From the NCBI GenBank assembly GCA_020698575.1, contig CM036245.1, positions 3,621,609-3,685,608 of the forward strand: a stretch of DNA of 64,000 nucleotides. Reading direction: 5' to 3'. The translations under genes were made by a program, and so were the position numbers. The first letter of the stretch is position 1; each line of letters starts with the position of its first letter. Shown one piece after another: positions 11,378 to 22,327 of the stretch. The DNA comes from Bostrychus sinensis. Its lineage: Eukaryota; Chordata; Actinopteri; Gobiiformes; Eleotridae. The notes under the pieces were generated by a model. That model saw only the letters and a list, made by a program, of their open reading frames with translations. It made no database searches and was not told where the DNA came from.

Positions 11378-12327
11378 ACGTCTTTATTTTTGGAGTTGGG
11401 CTGTTGTGCTGTTGTCTGTGGGAGCCCCAGAGGAGGACCACAGTCTGATAAAGCCCTGTTTGTGTGGGGGCCCTCAGAGCCACCAGGATCCTCTCCACTG
11501 CTGCAGCTCTGGTCCTCCTCTCAACTCTTTATCCTCCACTGCGCTCCACTAACTCCAGCTACAATTGGATTTTCAAAAGCCCAGGCCTGTACCTCCCTCC
11601 ATCTGTATCACTGTGATGGACGATTAGGAAACACTGCTCTGATATTGCACTCTTGGAGCAAAAAATGTTCTGTATTCTGTTCAGGGTTTGTGGAAACTGG
11701 AGCATGTTTGTGAACTTTAGATCCTGTTTTAGACTTGATAATCTGCCTAAATATGATACATCTCCAAACAATAACCATTAATTATGTAAGAGAAACTGTT
11801 TTTAATCCTGACTTAGACCTGTTTTCGGGCTGTTTGTTATTGCTGTGTGGAGTTCTGGTTTTGTACTTTTTATACAGGCTGTGGACTGAGCTGATGCTGT
11901 GAACTGTGTGAGGTGACCAAAATCAAAATAATGTGACTGTAAAAATGTTTGAGACTGAATCATTTCTGTTGAGTGATTCTGAATTACTGTATGATGCATT
12001 TACATTGTGTTGAGTGTGAGTCAAAAAAGGAGTTACACCTTGAGATTATGAGAAAAACAGATCATCACTGAATGTATGTTGTGACTAAAGGAGAACAAGA
12101 CAAACTTTTAACTAAACCAGGTCTAACCCAGGTCTAAGTCTCCTCAGTGACCTGGTGCAGGCCTGTGTTGGACAGGGACAGTGGCTCAGAGTTGGTCTCA
12201 GTGATTTTCTGTATTTGAGAACTCACTGGTCACAGCTCCAACAGTTAAAATGTTTGTGTTAGTTTGAGTTGGGCTCTGACTGAGCAGTTACAGTTTGACT
12301 CTGTGTTTCCAAACCAAAAGGAGGACA
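11378..12327 (+). promoter_or_regulatory. Upstream region of receptor 12328
   Basis: It holds the third GC-rich block (11378-11512), then a region nearly identical to 15880-16698 upstream of the next receptor, so both genes duplicated with their 5' flanks. A few 11-bp AAACCAGGTCT-type units lie at 12108-12153. They are followed by a conserved proximal stretch (CAGTGACCTGGTGCAGGCCT through GGGCTCTGACTGAGCAGTTA). No TATA box stands out. Confidence 0.4.
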
Positions 12328-13281
12328 ATGGGAAATTCCAGTCAGGTTTCCTATTTCACTCTGGGAGCCTACTTTGACACTGGGTCTTTGAGATGGCTGT
12401 ATTTTCTCATCATAATGTCTGTGTATGATCTGATAGTGCTGTCCAACCTGCTTCTCATCGTTGTCATCTGTTTGAACAGAACTCTACACGAACCTATGTA
12501 CATTTTTCTCTGTAGTTTATTAGTGAACGAACTCTACGGCAGCGCTGCGTTGTTCCCGTTTCTTTTGGTCCAAACTCTTAAAGACGTCCACACTGTCTCC
12601 TATTCTGTCTGCTTTCTACAGATATTCTGTCTTTATTCTTACGGAGGTGTAAATTTCACAAACCTTGCTGTCATGTCGTACGACCGATACGTGGCCATCT
12701 GCTTCCCTCTGCAGTACAACACTCGCATGAACACCAGAAAGGTGGTTTTTCTTGTTGCTTTGATTTGGCTGCCTCCATTATTGGCAGTTTTCATTGGAAC
12801 TCTCTTCGCATCATTTTTAACACTTTGTGGAAACCTCCTTGACTCAATTTACTGTGATAACTACTGCATCCTTAAACTGGCCTGTTCTGACACTACTGTC
12901 AACAATATATATGAACTAATCACTGTATTGCTCTTAGTTATAATTCCTGTAATTGTCATATTCTACACTTATATGCGTATTCTCAAAGTGTGTTTTAATG
13001 GATCCAAACAAACTCGGCAGAAGGCTCTCAGCACCTGTACGCCTCACCTCTGTTCACTTGTAAACTTTACCTTTGGAGGTTTATTCCAAATAATTCAAGC
13101 CAGGTTTGATATGAGTAATTTGCCTCAAATACTGAGAATACTTTTATCATTATATCATATAACTTGTCAGCCACTGTTCAACACACTCATGTACGGCCTG
13201 AACCTGTCCAAAATCAGAAATGCGTGTAAAAGTTTATTGTTGAAATCTAACAATAAAACTAAAATGATTGAGATGAAGTGA
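12328..13281 (+). CDS. Odorant receptor, group 1 (intact)
   Basis: A 317-residue receptor with all seven helices, NSS at 3-5, SYDRY near 117-121, paired ECL2 cysteines, KALSTCTPHL and a TM7 FNTLMY. One oddity is an aspartate at residue 34 inside TM1 (VYDLIVLSN, where all the paralogues have VYALIVLSN or LYALIVLSN), caused by a single C-to-A change. A charge there could affect folding. The frame is open upstream to 12295 without an ATG, so the start at 12328 is the only sensible one. Middle parts (MNTRKV and the ECL2 motif SIYCDNYC) match the gene at 16699 best. Confidence 0.95.
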   Translation: MGNSSQVSYFTLGAYFDTGSLRWLYFLIIMSVYDLIVLSNLLLIVVICLNRTLHEPMYIFLCSLLVNELYGSAALFPFLLVQTLKDVHTVSYSVCFLQIFCLYSYGGVNFTNLAVMSYDRYVAICFPLQYNTRMNTRKVVFLVALIWLPPLLAVFIGTLFASFLTLCGNLLDSIYCDNYCILKLACSDTTVNNIYELITVLLLVIIPVIVIFYTYMRILKVCFNGSKQTRQKALSTCTPHLCSLVNFTFGGLFQIIQARFDMSNLPQILRILLSLYHITCQPLFNTLMYGLNLSKIRNACKSLLLKSNNKTKMIEMK

Positions 13282-13648
13282 CAAACTGTGTCTCTGCTTC
13301 ATTTTTATACAAATAACAGTGCTGCTCTCAAAGTATTGCTTCCTTTGTCCGATAACATCCCCAGTCACCGAAAAGTTTCCCAGAATCTCTTTGAGGCTCA
13401 GGGGGTCGTAACCAATGAGGACACAGCAGACAGAAAATAAGGTTTAAAAAAATAATCTTTATTTAACCAATTAAACTGAATTGGACCAAATTGGGTCAAA
13501 TTAAGGTTATTATAACATAAGTATTAACATGCCAAATTAGGAAATAAAATATAAAACAGTATGAAGTGTGACAGTAGTATCAGTACATGGCGGTGTTGGA
13601 GGGGGTGGTGAAAGCTGCAAAAACTGAGCAGAATGTCTAACTAAACAT
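13282..13648. other. 3' flank of receptor 12328
   Basis: No gene is seen. A T-rich segment with TCTTTATTTAACC (near 13458) could be the polyadenylation signal of a reversed LTR or other element, but I find no paired ends. Confidence 0.3.
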
Positions 13649-13942
13649 AATAATACCTTGGATTTACATAGCGCCTTTCTAGACACCCAAAGTGCTTTAC
13701 ATTGCATTATTCATTTACTCCTCAGACACACTCAGTGGTAGTAAGCTACTTCTGTAGCCACAGTTGTCCTGGGGCAGACTCCAACCACCACCAAACACAG
13801 CCACACTGACACATTCATACATAGGAAAGGCGGGTGAAGTGTCTTGCCCTGGGACACAACGACAGTATGCGCTTCAGATGAGATTTGAACCGGCTACCAT
13901 CCGGTTGCTGGGCGAATGCTTAACCCACTACAACACCATCTC
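13649..13942 (-). repeat. tRNA-derived SINE
   Basis: On the - strand it has a tRNA-like head with a good B box (GGTTCAAATCT, complement near 13886-13896), the body motif shared with 8095-8290, and a 3' part reading AAGGCGCTATGTAAATCCAA. Length is near 290 bp. It is the best-preserved member of this family in the window. Confidence 0.65.
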
Positions 13943-14212
13943 CCCATAACTCTACTGAGCAGCAAAATAGTTAACCAATATATACCATAACTCTAACAAA
14001 ACCTAACGAAACTAAACCCAAAACAGAGCAGGCAGTGTGCCAGCAGCCTGGTGGTCCTCATGGTTTTTGGTCTTGGGCCTACCTCATACCTGCTGACTAC
14101 TGGGATGGGCGTTACTTAAATAGACACCTGACCTGGACGTCCTGGGGCCCACAGGCGTGCCAGGCCAGATAATCTACCCCGAGTAGTACCCACTAAGGGG
14201 CGCCACACCTAC
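13943..14212. other. Intergenic DNA between SINE and LINE relic
   Basis: It ends CTAAGGGGCGCCACACC just before the LINE relic. This may be part of an LTR, but no partner end was found. Confidence 0.3.
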
Positions 14213-15620
14213 CGATAGTCCTCCTCCATGGCCTCCCTTTGCCGACCCAAGTTTTTGTGTCCACAACAATCCAGGCCCTGCCATTGGCCTTCTGGTGTAC
14301 GTACAAAATCTACTCAGGTTAGTAATGTCACATGTTGATGACGTCAGCGTACTTTATTAATGGTGTTTTCTGTTTAAAAGTACATGTTTATAAATGTTTT
14401 ATTCTTTCTTATATTCAGCAATGCCTTTTAAAAATACATAATAGTTTTAAGCAGCACAATGCCAAATACAATGAAGGAATAAGAAAATAATATAAATATA
14501 AAATACTGCTGATTATAACCACTAAAAATCATACTTACTGAATACACTCTCATTTGGTTAGAAAACACTCTGCCAATAAGCTTCTATGTTTATTATGAAG
14601 GTTTTTGGGGGAATTTGACGTGTTTTGCTCTTTATTTATTATTTACCAGACTGCTGCTGTACACATTTGCAGATACTCCATTTGTACTTGTCATATTATA
14701 TAATAAACTCCAACAAAGAGCGAGGAATCAAACAAAAGCATCAATAAATACGAGAAAAGCCCAGTAATGTATTTTTTTTCCCAAATGTTACTGCCCATAA
14801 GCTGTTAAAGAGCGCTGAACCCATTGAAAGATTATCTGTAGCAGCAGCTAAAACCTGAACTTACAATCTCCCAGTCAAAATGCATACCATCATCATTCAG
14901 TGGCACTACCCAATGTGATCTTGCAACCCGAGTAAATTTTGTACCCACACCGGTACAGGTCAGTTCCTTTAGGAGTTCCACAGCCCGGCCCAATAGGAAC
15001 ACTTCTTCACAGCATCCCTTACTTTAGTGTGCACAACCGGGTTTGGGGGTTCAAGTCAGGACAGGCACCAGATCCATGAATAATAGAGGCAGAGAACGTG
15101 GTTTACTCAGACTCAGTGTCCCCAGCCTCCCTCAGGATCTGGACTCAGCTCTGGAGGTGGGAGTTGAGGACGTCTCTGACAAAGGTTCAGACAGACGTTC
15201 CAAACTCAGACCCTCACAAAACGTTTGTCTGATTCTGTCTGACCTCCACAGGCAGATCCAACTCACCACCACATCGAAGGCCAGATGACCCAAACACCAA
15301 GTCGATGGCAAAGTGTCCTGGCGCCATTTGTGGAAACCCTTTGTGCTTGAACATGTGTTTGTTATGGACAAACTGTGACTAGTGAGGCTCTGATTAGGGC
15401 TGTTCCTCCAGGTGGCGCTCTCATTGCCCATGTAAGCGTTAAACTCACCCAGTAAAACTATGCAGCCCCCATTCAGAGCACCAGTAAGTACTCTCCCAAA
15501 CACTGACCTGAAGGTGCAGGGAGGCCACCCTCTCCTTCACTGAGGTGAACTCCACACATGGAGCTGAGCTGGAGCAGTAAGGCCACACCAGCCCTGACTC
15601 TCACTGCGGGCCGCTCCAGA
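14213..15620 (-). mobile_element. RTE-like LINE relic split by a DNA transposon
   Basis: Positions 14213-14293 and 14952-15620 match, in order and on the - strand, the LINE copy at 46173-49535. CGATAGTCCTCCTCCATGGC recurs near 47925. The endonuclease part reads IVLLGEFNAYMGN and SHSLSITNT. The frames are broken by many stops and indels. The gap between the two parts is filled by an inverted-repeat element (14294-14951), so the LINE inserted first. Confidence 0.8.
14294..14951. mobile_element. Unclassified DNA transposon with about 27-bp inverted repeats
   Basis: The left end GGTGTACGTACAAAATCTAC and the right end (14925-14951) are inverted copies differing at about five positions. Its 658 bp are AT-rich with no transposase. 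The target duplication is unclear because the bases around GGT at both edges can be aligned in more than one way. It interrupts a LINE relic. Confidence 0.7.
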
Positions 15621-16698
15621 GTGGAAGAGCTTTACACTGTTAAAGTAAAACAATATTCTCTCTCAGAGTCTCACAGACTGGGTCTGGTCGACAACAAACT
15701 CCTGTTCCTTCCTCTAAACCTCAGTGGCGTCTTTATTTTTGGAGTTGGGCTGTTGTGCTGTTGTCTGTGTGAGCCCCAGAGGAGGGCCACAGTCTGATAA
15801 AGTCCTGTTTGTGTGGGGGCCCTCAGAGCCACCAGGAGCCTCTCCACTGCTGCAGCTCTGGTCCCAGATTGTTAAAAAGCCTAGGCCTGTACCTCCCTCC
15901 ATCTGTATCACTCTGATGGACGATTAGGAAACACTGCTCTGATATTGCACTCTTGGAGCAAAAAATCTGTATTCTGTTCAGGGTTTGTGGAAACTGGAGC
16001 ATGTTTGTGAACTTTAGATCCTGTTTTAGACTTGATAATCTGCCTAAATATGATACATCCTTGAACAATTGTTGTTAATTATGTAAAAAAAAAAAAAACT
16101 GCTTTAGTCCTGACTTAGACTGGTTTTGTACTTTTTTATACAGGCTGTCTTTATTTTAACCATGACTTTTGTCCTGGTTTACAATAATTTTATCATTTTG
16201 ACTGTGGACTGAGCTGATGCTGTGAACTGTGTGAGGTGACCAAAATCATTCTTCTAAAATAATGTGATTGTAATTTTTGAGACCAAGTCATTTCTGTTGA
16301 GTGATTCTGAATTACTGTATGATGCATTTACATTGTGTTGAGTGTGAGTCAAAAAAGGAGTTACACCTGAGATTATGAGAAAAACAGATCATCACTGAAT
16401 GTATGTTGTGACTAAAGGAGAACAAGACAAACTTTTGACTAAATCAGGTTTAATCCAGGTCTAAACCAGGTCTAAACCAGGTCTAAACCAGGTCTAACCC
16501 AGGTCTAAGTCTCCTCAGTGACCTGGTGCAGGCCTGTGTTGGACATGGACAATGGATCAGAGCTGGTCTCAGTGATTTTCTGTATTTGAGAACTCACTGG
16601 TCACAGCTCCAACAGTTAAAATGCTTGTGTTAGTTTGAGTTGGGCTCTGACTGAGCAGTTACAGTTTGTTGCTGTGTTTCCAAACCAAAAGGAGGACG
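15621..16698 (+). promoter_or_regulatory. Upstream region of receptor 16699
   Basis: The fourth GC-rich block lies at 15726-15863. Positions 16433-16510 hold clean tandem 11-bp units (AAACCAGGTCT, about six). The proximal 150 bases are almost the same as those upstream of 12328. The start-proximal TTTCCAAACCAAAAGGAGG is shared with all group 1 genes. Regulatory function is inferred. Confidence 0.4.
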
Positions 16699-17649
16699 AT
16701 GAAAAACTCCAGTCAGGTTTCCTATTTCACTCTGGGAGCCTACTTTGACACTGGGCCTTTGAGATGGCTGTATTTTCTCATCATAATGTCTGTGTATGCT
16801 CTGATAGTGCTGTCCAACCTGCTTCTCATCGTCGTCATCTGTTTGAACAGAACTCTACATGAACCTATGTACATCTTTCTCTGTAGTTTATTAATCAATG
16901 AGATTTATGGCAGCACTGCATTATTCCCGTTTGTGTTGTATCAAATCCTTCAAGACGTCCACACTGTTTCCTATTCTCTGTGTCTTCTGCAAATATTCTG
17001 TCTTTATTCTTATGGAGGAGTCAATTTCACAAACCTTGCTGTCATGTCGTACGACCGATACGTGGCCATCTGCTTCCCTCTGCAGTACAACACTCGCATG
17101 AACACCAGAAAGGTGTTCTTTCTTTTTGCTTTAATTTGGTTGCCTACGTTTTTGGGAGTTTTCATTGCAACTCTCCTCACATCGTCTCTAACACTTTGTG
17201 GAAACCTCCTTGATTCAATTTACTGTGATAACTACTGCATCAATAAACTGGCCTGTTCTGACACCACTGTCAACAACTTGTTTGAAATGGCCGCTGTATC
17301 CATCAATGTTATAATCCCTTTAGGTGTCATATTTTTCACATATATCCAGATTCTCAGAGTGTGTTTTAATGGATCTAAACAGACGCGGCAGAAGGCTCTG
17401 AGCACCTGTACGCCTCACCTCTGTTCACTTGTAAACTTTGCTTTAGGAGCTTCGTTCCAGATTTTTCAAACCAGATTTGACCTGAGCCATTTGCCTCAAA
17501 TACTGAGAATAGTTTTATCATTATATCATCTCACCTGTCAGCCTCTGTTCAACACACTCATGTACGGCCTGAACCTGACCAAAATCAGAAATGCATGTAA
17601 AAGTTTATTGTTGAAGTCTAAGAATAAAATAATGATTGAGTTGAAGTGA
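16699..17649 (+). CDS. Odorant receptor, group 1 (intact)
   Basis: A 316-residue receptor with a complete set of motifs: NSS at 3-5, LHEPMY, SYDRY, ECL2 cysteines, KALSTCTPHL and TM7 FNTLMY. It looks like a mosaic. The TM4-ECL2 part (MNTRKV, LTLCGNLLDSIYCDNYC) follows the gene at 12328, while TM5-TM7 (IQILRVCFNGSKQT, FQTRFDLSHLPQ) follows the gene at 8886. No ATG lies upstream in frame within the 5' extension, which supports the M-K-NSS start. AATAAA lies at 17623-17628, before the stop. Confidence 0.95.
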   Translation: MKNSSQVSYFTLGAYFDTGPLRWLYFLIIMSVYALIVLSNLLLIVVICLNRTLHEPMYIFLCSLLINEIYGSTALFPFVLYQILQDVHTVSYSLCLLQIFCLYSYGGVNFTNLAVMSYDRYVAICFPLQYNTRMNTRKVFFLFALIWLPTFLGVFIATLLTSSLTLCGNLLDSIYCDNYCINKLACSDTTVNNLFEMAAVSINVIIPLGVIFFTYIQILRVCFNGSKQTRQKALSTCTPHLCSLVNFALGASFQIFQTRFDLSHLPQILRIVLSLYHLTCQPLFNTLMYGLNLTKIRNACKSLLLKSKNKIMIELK

Positions 17650-18237
17650 CAAACTGTGTATTTGCTTCATGTTTTATACAGTAACAGTGGTACATACATC
17701 TTTTACTGTGAGATCCACAGAATGACCTCTGACCTCAGACCCTGCATAAGGCTGAGAAAAACTCAAAAACCTACAGTATCAGGTACAGTTTAGTGAATAC
17801 TGAGCTGTCAATAAGTCATTCTGGCACCAAGGTTGTAGAGGAGGGTGGGGGTGCGGGGGGCGACTCTCAGAGTTGGCTGGAAACAGAAAACATACTTAGA
17901 ACACTCAAGGGGAGGATTCTAGGAGGCGGATACCCGAGTCACCTCAGAGCTCCTCACTCTAAGGGCCCAGCCACTCAGAGCTGGGAAAGCCACACATACA
18001 CAGAAACATAAACATAAACAGAAACAAGTGATGCAGATCCACAAAACCCATGTTGGACAAACTCCTGTGAAGCCTTCAGCCCCTTTGAGTCCTCAGCCTC
18101 TCTCCTCAACAGAAGATGTGTTGGGGTTAAGGAGATCCTTCCCTGAGCTGAGTTAAGGTAAGGCCCATGCTCTCTAGATGGCACCTCTCTACGTCAGGAC
18201 CGAGCCCCAACACTCGACCTGAGCCCTGGGGCCACTG
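17650..18237. other. 3' flank of receptor 16699
   Basis: No gene or clear element. A short CATAAACATAAACAGAAACA run occurs near 18006. Confidence 0.4.
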
Positions 18238-18545
18238 TAGTCAAGTCACGTTTATTTGTATAGCACCTTTCATGTGAAAGACAACCCAAAGTGCTTTACA
18301 TGGAGTTCAACAGTAAAAACAATAACAAGAGTTTAAGCGACATATACAATAGAAGTAAGTACAAAATGAGGATAAAAATGTCCATATACAATTAAAATAC
18401 TGTACATACAGTAAAAAAAAAAAAAAATAATAATAATCATATGCTATGCTAAAAAGGTAGGTCTTTAATTTAGACTTAAAAGTGTTAATCAATGTTTCAA
18501 GCCGAAGATTTTCGGGTTAGGAGTTCCACAGTTGGGAAGCATAGA
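18238..18545 (-). mobile_element. L2/CR1-like LINE, 3' end
   Basis: On the - strand the decayed end of a reverse transcriptase is readable: an LWNS motif, then INTFKSKLKTYLF. It is followed by the 3' UTR ending GGTGCTATACAAATAAACGT, a common fish L2-type terminus. The copy is strongly 5'-truncated and carries a T-rich run. Confidence 0.7.
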
Positions 18546-18589
18546 TACTATAGCACCATTCTGGGCAACGTTAAGGAATTCTTACCACT

Positions 18590-19320
18590 CTTGGTCTAGT
18601 CACCTAGGACCTGTAACCTTGACGGAGCCCTTCTGTGTGGAGGTTGCATGTTCTTCCTGTGCTAAGCTGGTTTTACTCTGGTTTCCCTCATCAACTGTGA
18701 ACATGTGCATGAATCCTCCAGCTCGGTACACCTGACCAGGATCCTGGCTCAGATATGAGATGAATCCTGGGTGCTGCTCTTGACAGGTTGCCACAGAAAC
18801 ATTGAAAGGATGGGTCAAATGCAGAGTCTGCCTTACACTGTCTTGTCATAAGACTTCCAGTGTCTTGGACTTTTCATGAAGTTCTTTAAAGATTTGATCA
18901 GAAGTCAAACTTTATTATTTCAGGCTGACACAGTGTTCGTGGTGAAGGTAAGCCCCAGTTTCCATGGGATGTATTTCTACTCTACAGTGCGTAGCACCAG
19001 TGACCATCGCACATTGGATATATTTATCAATCTGCCACGCTGTGCCGCGGAGCCTCAAGCAGCTAAGATAAGATTGACCCATCCTTGAATGCCGCTAGGG
19101 CAACCTGGAGTCACCATAGTGCCCAGGGACCCTTCTCCGGCCAGGATCCTGGTCAGGAGTACCTAAGATTATTGTACGTGTTTTAGGTTGATCGTGGAAA
19201 TCGGAGGACACACAAAGAACATCCAAACTCCACAGAGAGGCATGGTCTGGGATTCAAACCAGGACCTTTTTGGTGTGAGGCAACAGTGTAAACCACTCTG
19301 CCACAGTGCTGCCAGCAGAT
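18590..19320. repeat. Fragments of a tRNA-derived SINE family
   Basis: At 18630-18700 a + strand piece reads TTCTGTGTGGAGGTTGCATG. At 19190-19315 a - strand piece has a tRNA-like head (GTGGCAGAGTGG), a B-box-like GGTTTGAATCCC and the body GTGGAGTTTGGATGTTC. Both resemble one widespread fish SINE. The DNA between them is unassigned. Confidence 0.5.
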
Positions 19321-19439
19321 CAGATACCCATCCAGTGGAGATTGTGAGGGCAACATTTTACACTGTAAAAATTATTCTCTCAGAGTCTCACAGACTGGTT
19401 CTGGGTTCCCTTCCTGTGCTTCCCTCTAAACCTCAGTGA

Positions 19440-20092
19440 CGTCTTTATTTTTGGAGTTGGGCTGTTGTGTTGTTGTCTGTGTGAGTCCCAGAGGAGGGCC
19501 ACAGTCTGATAAAGCCCTGTTTGTGTGGAGACCCTCAGAGCCACCAGGGGCCCCGCCACTGCTGCAGCTCTGCTCTCACTCTCCACTCTATGATCCACAA
19601 ACTCCAGCTACAGCAGGGTTTTCAAAGTCTGTACGTTCCTCTCTGTCGCACACTGACTGACCATTAGGAAACACTGCTTTAATCTTTCTCTCTTGCAGCT
19701 GAAAATATTCTGTATTAGGGCTTGTAGTAATATTTATTAGTAAGAAAATGGCAACTGTTTGTGAACCTTAGACCCTGGTATTTGAGCTGTTATCTGCCTA
19801 AACTTGATGAATGTCTCAACAACAGAAGTCATACTCCAACTGAATGTACTGTTTATTTTGTTCTGGTTCAGATTATTGATGAACACTGCTTTTTAACATG
19901 TCCATTTTACCATTTTAACTGTGGCTGAGCTGTTGCTGTGAACTGTGCGGAGTGAAAAAAACCCGGAATGAACAGAAGACAAGTTTTAAGAAATGTGTAT
20001 GGAATATTCTGCAGCTTAAGTGTTTTAGTTGTTGTTGAGTGATACAGAATTTGGATAAATTGACACTGTGTTTGTGCTTTGGTCATAAAACA
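19440..20092 (+). promoter_or_regulatory. Fifth GC-rich block and distal flank of receptor 20581
   Basis: The block at 19440-19574 matches the others (GAGGAGGGCCACAGTCTGAT). The following 500 bases are a diverged version of the flank seen before 12328 and 16699. No element ends are visible. Confidence 0.35.
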
Positions 20093-20455
20093 GATCTAAA
20101 CCAGGACTTAACCAGGTCTAAACCAGGTCTAAGGCAGGACTAAACAAGGACTTAACCAGGTCTAAACCAGGGCTATACCCAGTCTACAACAAGACAAAAC
20201 TAGGACTAAACTAAGTCTCAGGATACTTTATTTGTACCTGTTGTTAAATTTGTTTTGTTATAAACTAGGACTAAACCAGGTCTAAAGCAAGACTTAAACA
20301 GGTCTAAATGAAGACTAAGCCAGGTCTAACCAAAGACTGAACCAGGTTGAAAGTCGGATGTAAGCAGGCCTAAACCAGGTCTATACCAGGACTAAACCAG
20401 GACTAAACCAGGACTAAACCAGAGCTAAACAGGCCAGGTCTAAACCAGGTCTAAG
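20093..20455 (+). repeat. Degenerate 11-bp tandem repeat (AAACCAGGNCT)
   Basis: Many units of the type AAACCAGGTCT, AAACCAGGACT and TTAACCAGGTC fill 20093-20220 and 20262-20455, interrupted by a short unrelated stretch. The array ends 126 bases before the receptor start codon. Confidence 0.85.
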
Positions 20456-20580
20456 TCTCCTCAGTGACCTGCTGGACAGTGGCTCAGAGCTGGTCTCAGT
20501 GATTTTCTGTATTTTCTGTTAAAATGCTTGTGTTAGTTTGAGATGGTTTATTGCTGTGTTTCCAAACCAAAAGGAGGACG

Positions 20581-21534
20581 ATGGTAAACTCCAGTCAGGT
20601 TTCCTATTTCACTCTGGGAGCCTACTTTGACACTGGGCCTTTGAGATGGCTGTATTTTCTCATCATAATGTCTTTGTATGCTCTGATAGTGCTGTCCAAC
20701 CTGCTTCTCATCGTCGTCATCTGTTTGAACAGAACTCTACACGAACCTATGTACATCTTTCTCTGCAGTTTATTTGTGAACGAACTCTGGGGCAGCGCCG
20801 CTCTTTTTCCACTTTTAACTCTCCAGATCCTTCAGGATGTCCACAGAGTTGCTTATTCTCTCTGCTTTCTACAGATATTCTGTCTGTATTCTTACGCATC
20901 TGTCGAGTTCACAAACCTCGCTGTGATTTCGTACGACCGATACGTGGCCATATGCTTCCCTCTGCAGTACAACACTCGCATGGACTTTAACAAAGTGGCT
21001 TTTCTCATTGTTCTAATTTGGGTGCCTTCGTTTGTGGCTGTTGGAATCACCGCAGTCCTCACGGCATCTCTGATACTGTGTGGAAACCTCATTGACAAAA
21101 TTTACTGCGACAACTACAGCATCATTAAACTGGCCTGCTTCAACACAACTGTGAACAACTGGTATGAACTCATTGCTGCCTCTGTAACTGTTATGATGCC
21201 TTTAGGTGTCATATTTTTCACATATATCCAGATTCTCAGAGTGTGTTTTAATGGATCTAAACAGACGCAGCAGAAGGCTCTGAGCACCTGTACGCCTCAC
21301 CTCTGTTCACTTGTAAACTTTGCTTTTGGAGTTTTGTTTGAAGTGTTACAAAACAGATTCAACATGAGTTTTTTGCCAAAAATGCTGCGTATTTTCATCT
21401 CACTGTACTTCTTTACGTGTCAGCCACTGTTCAACCCTTTAATGTACGGCCTCAAACTCACAAAAATTAGAACCGAATGTACAAAAGTTCTATTAATTGC
21501 TTTCAATAAAAACACTGTGGTTGAGCTGGAGTGA
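20581..21534 (+). CDS. Odorant receptor, group 1-like (intact)
   Basis: A 317-residue receptor that shares the group 1 N-terminus and TM3 (SYDRYVAICFPLQYNTRM) but is the most divergent of the group. It has ELWGSAALF in TM2, VISYDRY in TM3 and a canonical TM7 FNPLMY, where the other group 1 genes have FNTLMY. NSS is at 3-5 and ECL2 cysteines are present. The start is ATG 20581, with a further in-frame ATG at 20551 not conserved in all paralogues. The C-terminus is KNTVVELE. AATAAA lies at 21505-21510, inside the coding region. Confidence 0.94.
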   Translation: MVNSSQVSYFTLGAYFDTGPLRWLYFLIIMSLYALIVLSNLLLIVVICLNRTLHEPMYIFLCSLFVNELWGSAALFPLLTLQILQDVHRVAYSLCFLQIFCLYSYASVEFTNLAVISYDRYVAICFPLQYNTRMDFNKVAFLIVLIWVPSFVAVGITAVLTASLILCGNLIDKIYCDNYSIIKLACFNTTVNNWYELIAASVTVMMPLGVIFFTYIQILRVCFNGSKQTQQKALSTCTPHLCSLVNFAFGVLFEVLQNRFNMSFLPKMLRIFISLYFFTCQPLFNPLMYGLKLTKIRTECTKVLLIAFNKNTVVELE

Positions 21535-22327
21535 TAAACATTCATGTGTCTTTGAAGTTACTCAGTGAAGAAAGGGATTTTAGGTGTTTTTGACAATGAA
21601 GGTGTTGTTGACAGACCTGTTAAAGTCAATGTGTGTACAGTATATTTTTATAATTTCATCTTTTTAGTGTGGTAAAAATCTGTAATTTTATAAACTGAAG
21701 ATACACACAGAAAAGAACCACTGTCTGTATTATTAGAGGTTCCAGACATTACTCATGTGCAACAACAGCACCACCTGCTGGTTGGATGTAATCATTGAAC
21801 ATGCTATCAGTACACCGTCTTATCCTGGTGGAGGGTCTGAAAAACCTTAAAGATACAAGAATAGCAAAGTCTGTGACCAGACTTGGAGCCAGGTCTGGGG
21901 TTGAGGCTTGAATGTTAGAGGAGGACTGTAAAGCGGTATATGCTGCACGATTTATGTCATCATAGCCCAAAATAGTGATGAGTCAGTCGCAAACGAGTCG
22001 GTACAAAGGGTCGGCTCTTTCAAAGGAACGGTGAGAGCCGGCTCGCAGATTATGAAAGGATCTTTTCAAAAACAGGGCAGATAAAAACAGAGAGAAGAAA
22101 CTGGATCGGCTGAGGCAGTTGGTCTTCCTCCACACCAATCTGTCCTGAAAAATAAAAGTTACATACTTATTTATTTTTATTAGGTTGTATATTTATGATA
22201 AAGTTTTTTGAGTTTTTAGCTCAGCTGTTGCTGTTGTTTTTACTTTTTACTGCTGAATAAAGCCCTGCTTTTTGTTAAAGATGTGCATTTAAATTAAAAA
22301 AGTCAACATCTGTCCTTTTTATTTTAA
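21535..22327. other. 3' flank of receptor 20581
   Basis: No gene. At 21978-22060 the words GTCAGTCGCAAACGAGTCGG and AGAGCCGGCTCGC look like part of a known type of fish repeat, but I cannot define ends or family. Confidence 0.35.

Noticed and set aside
16433..16510. Regular short repeats resembling a CRISPR array
   Set aside because: Units are contiguous 11-mers without unique spacers, and the genome is a vertebrate one.
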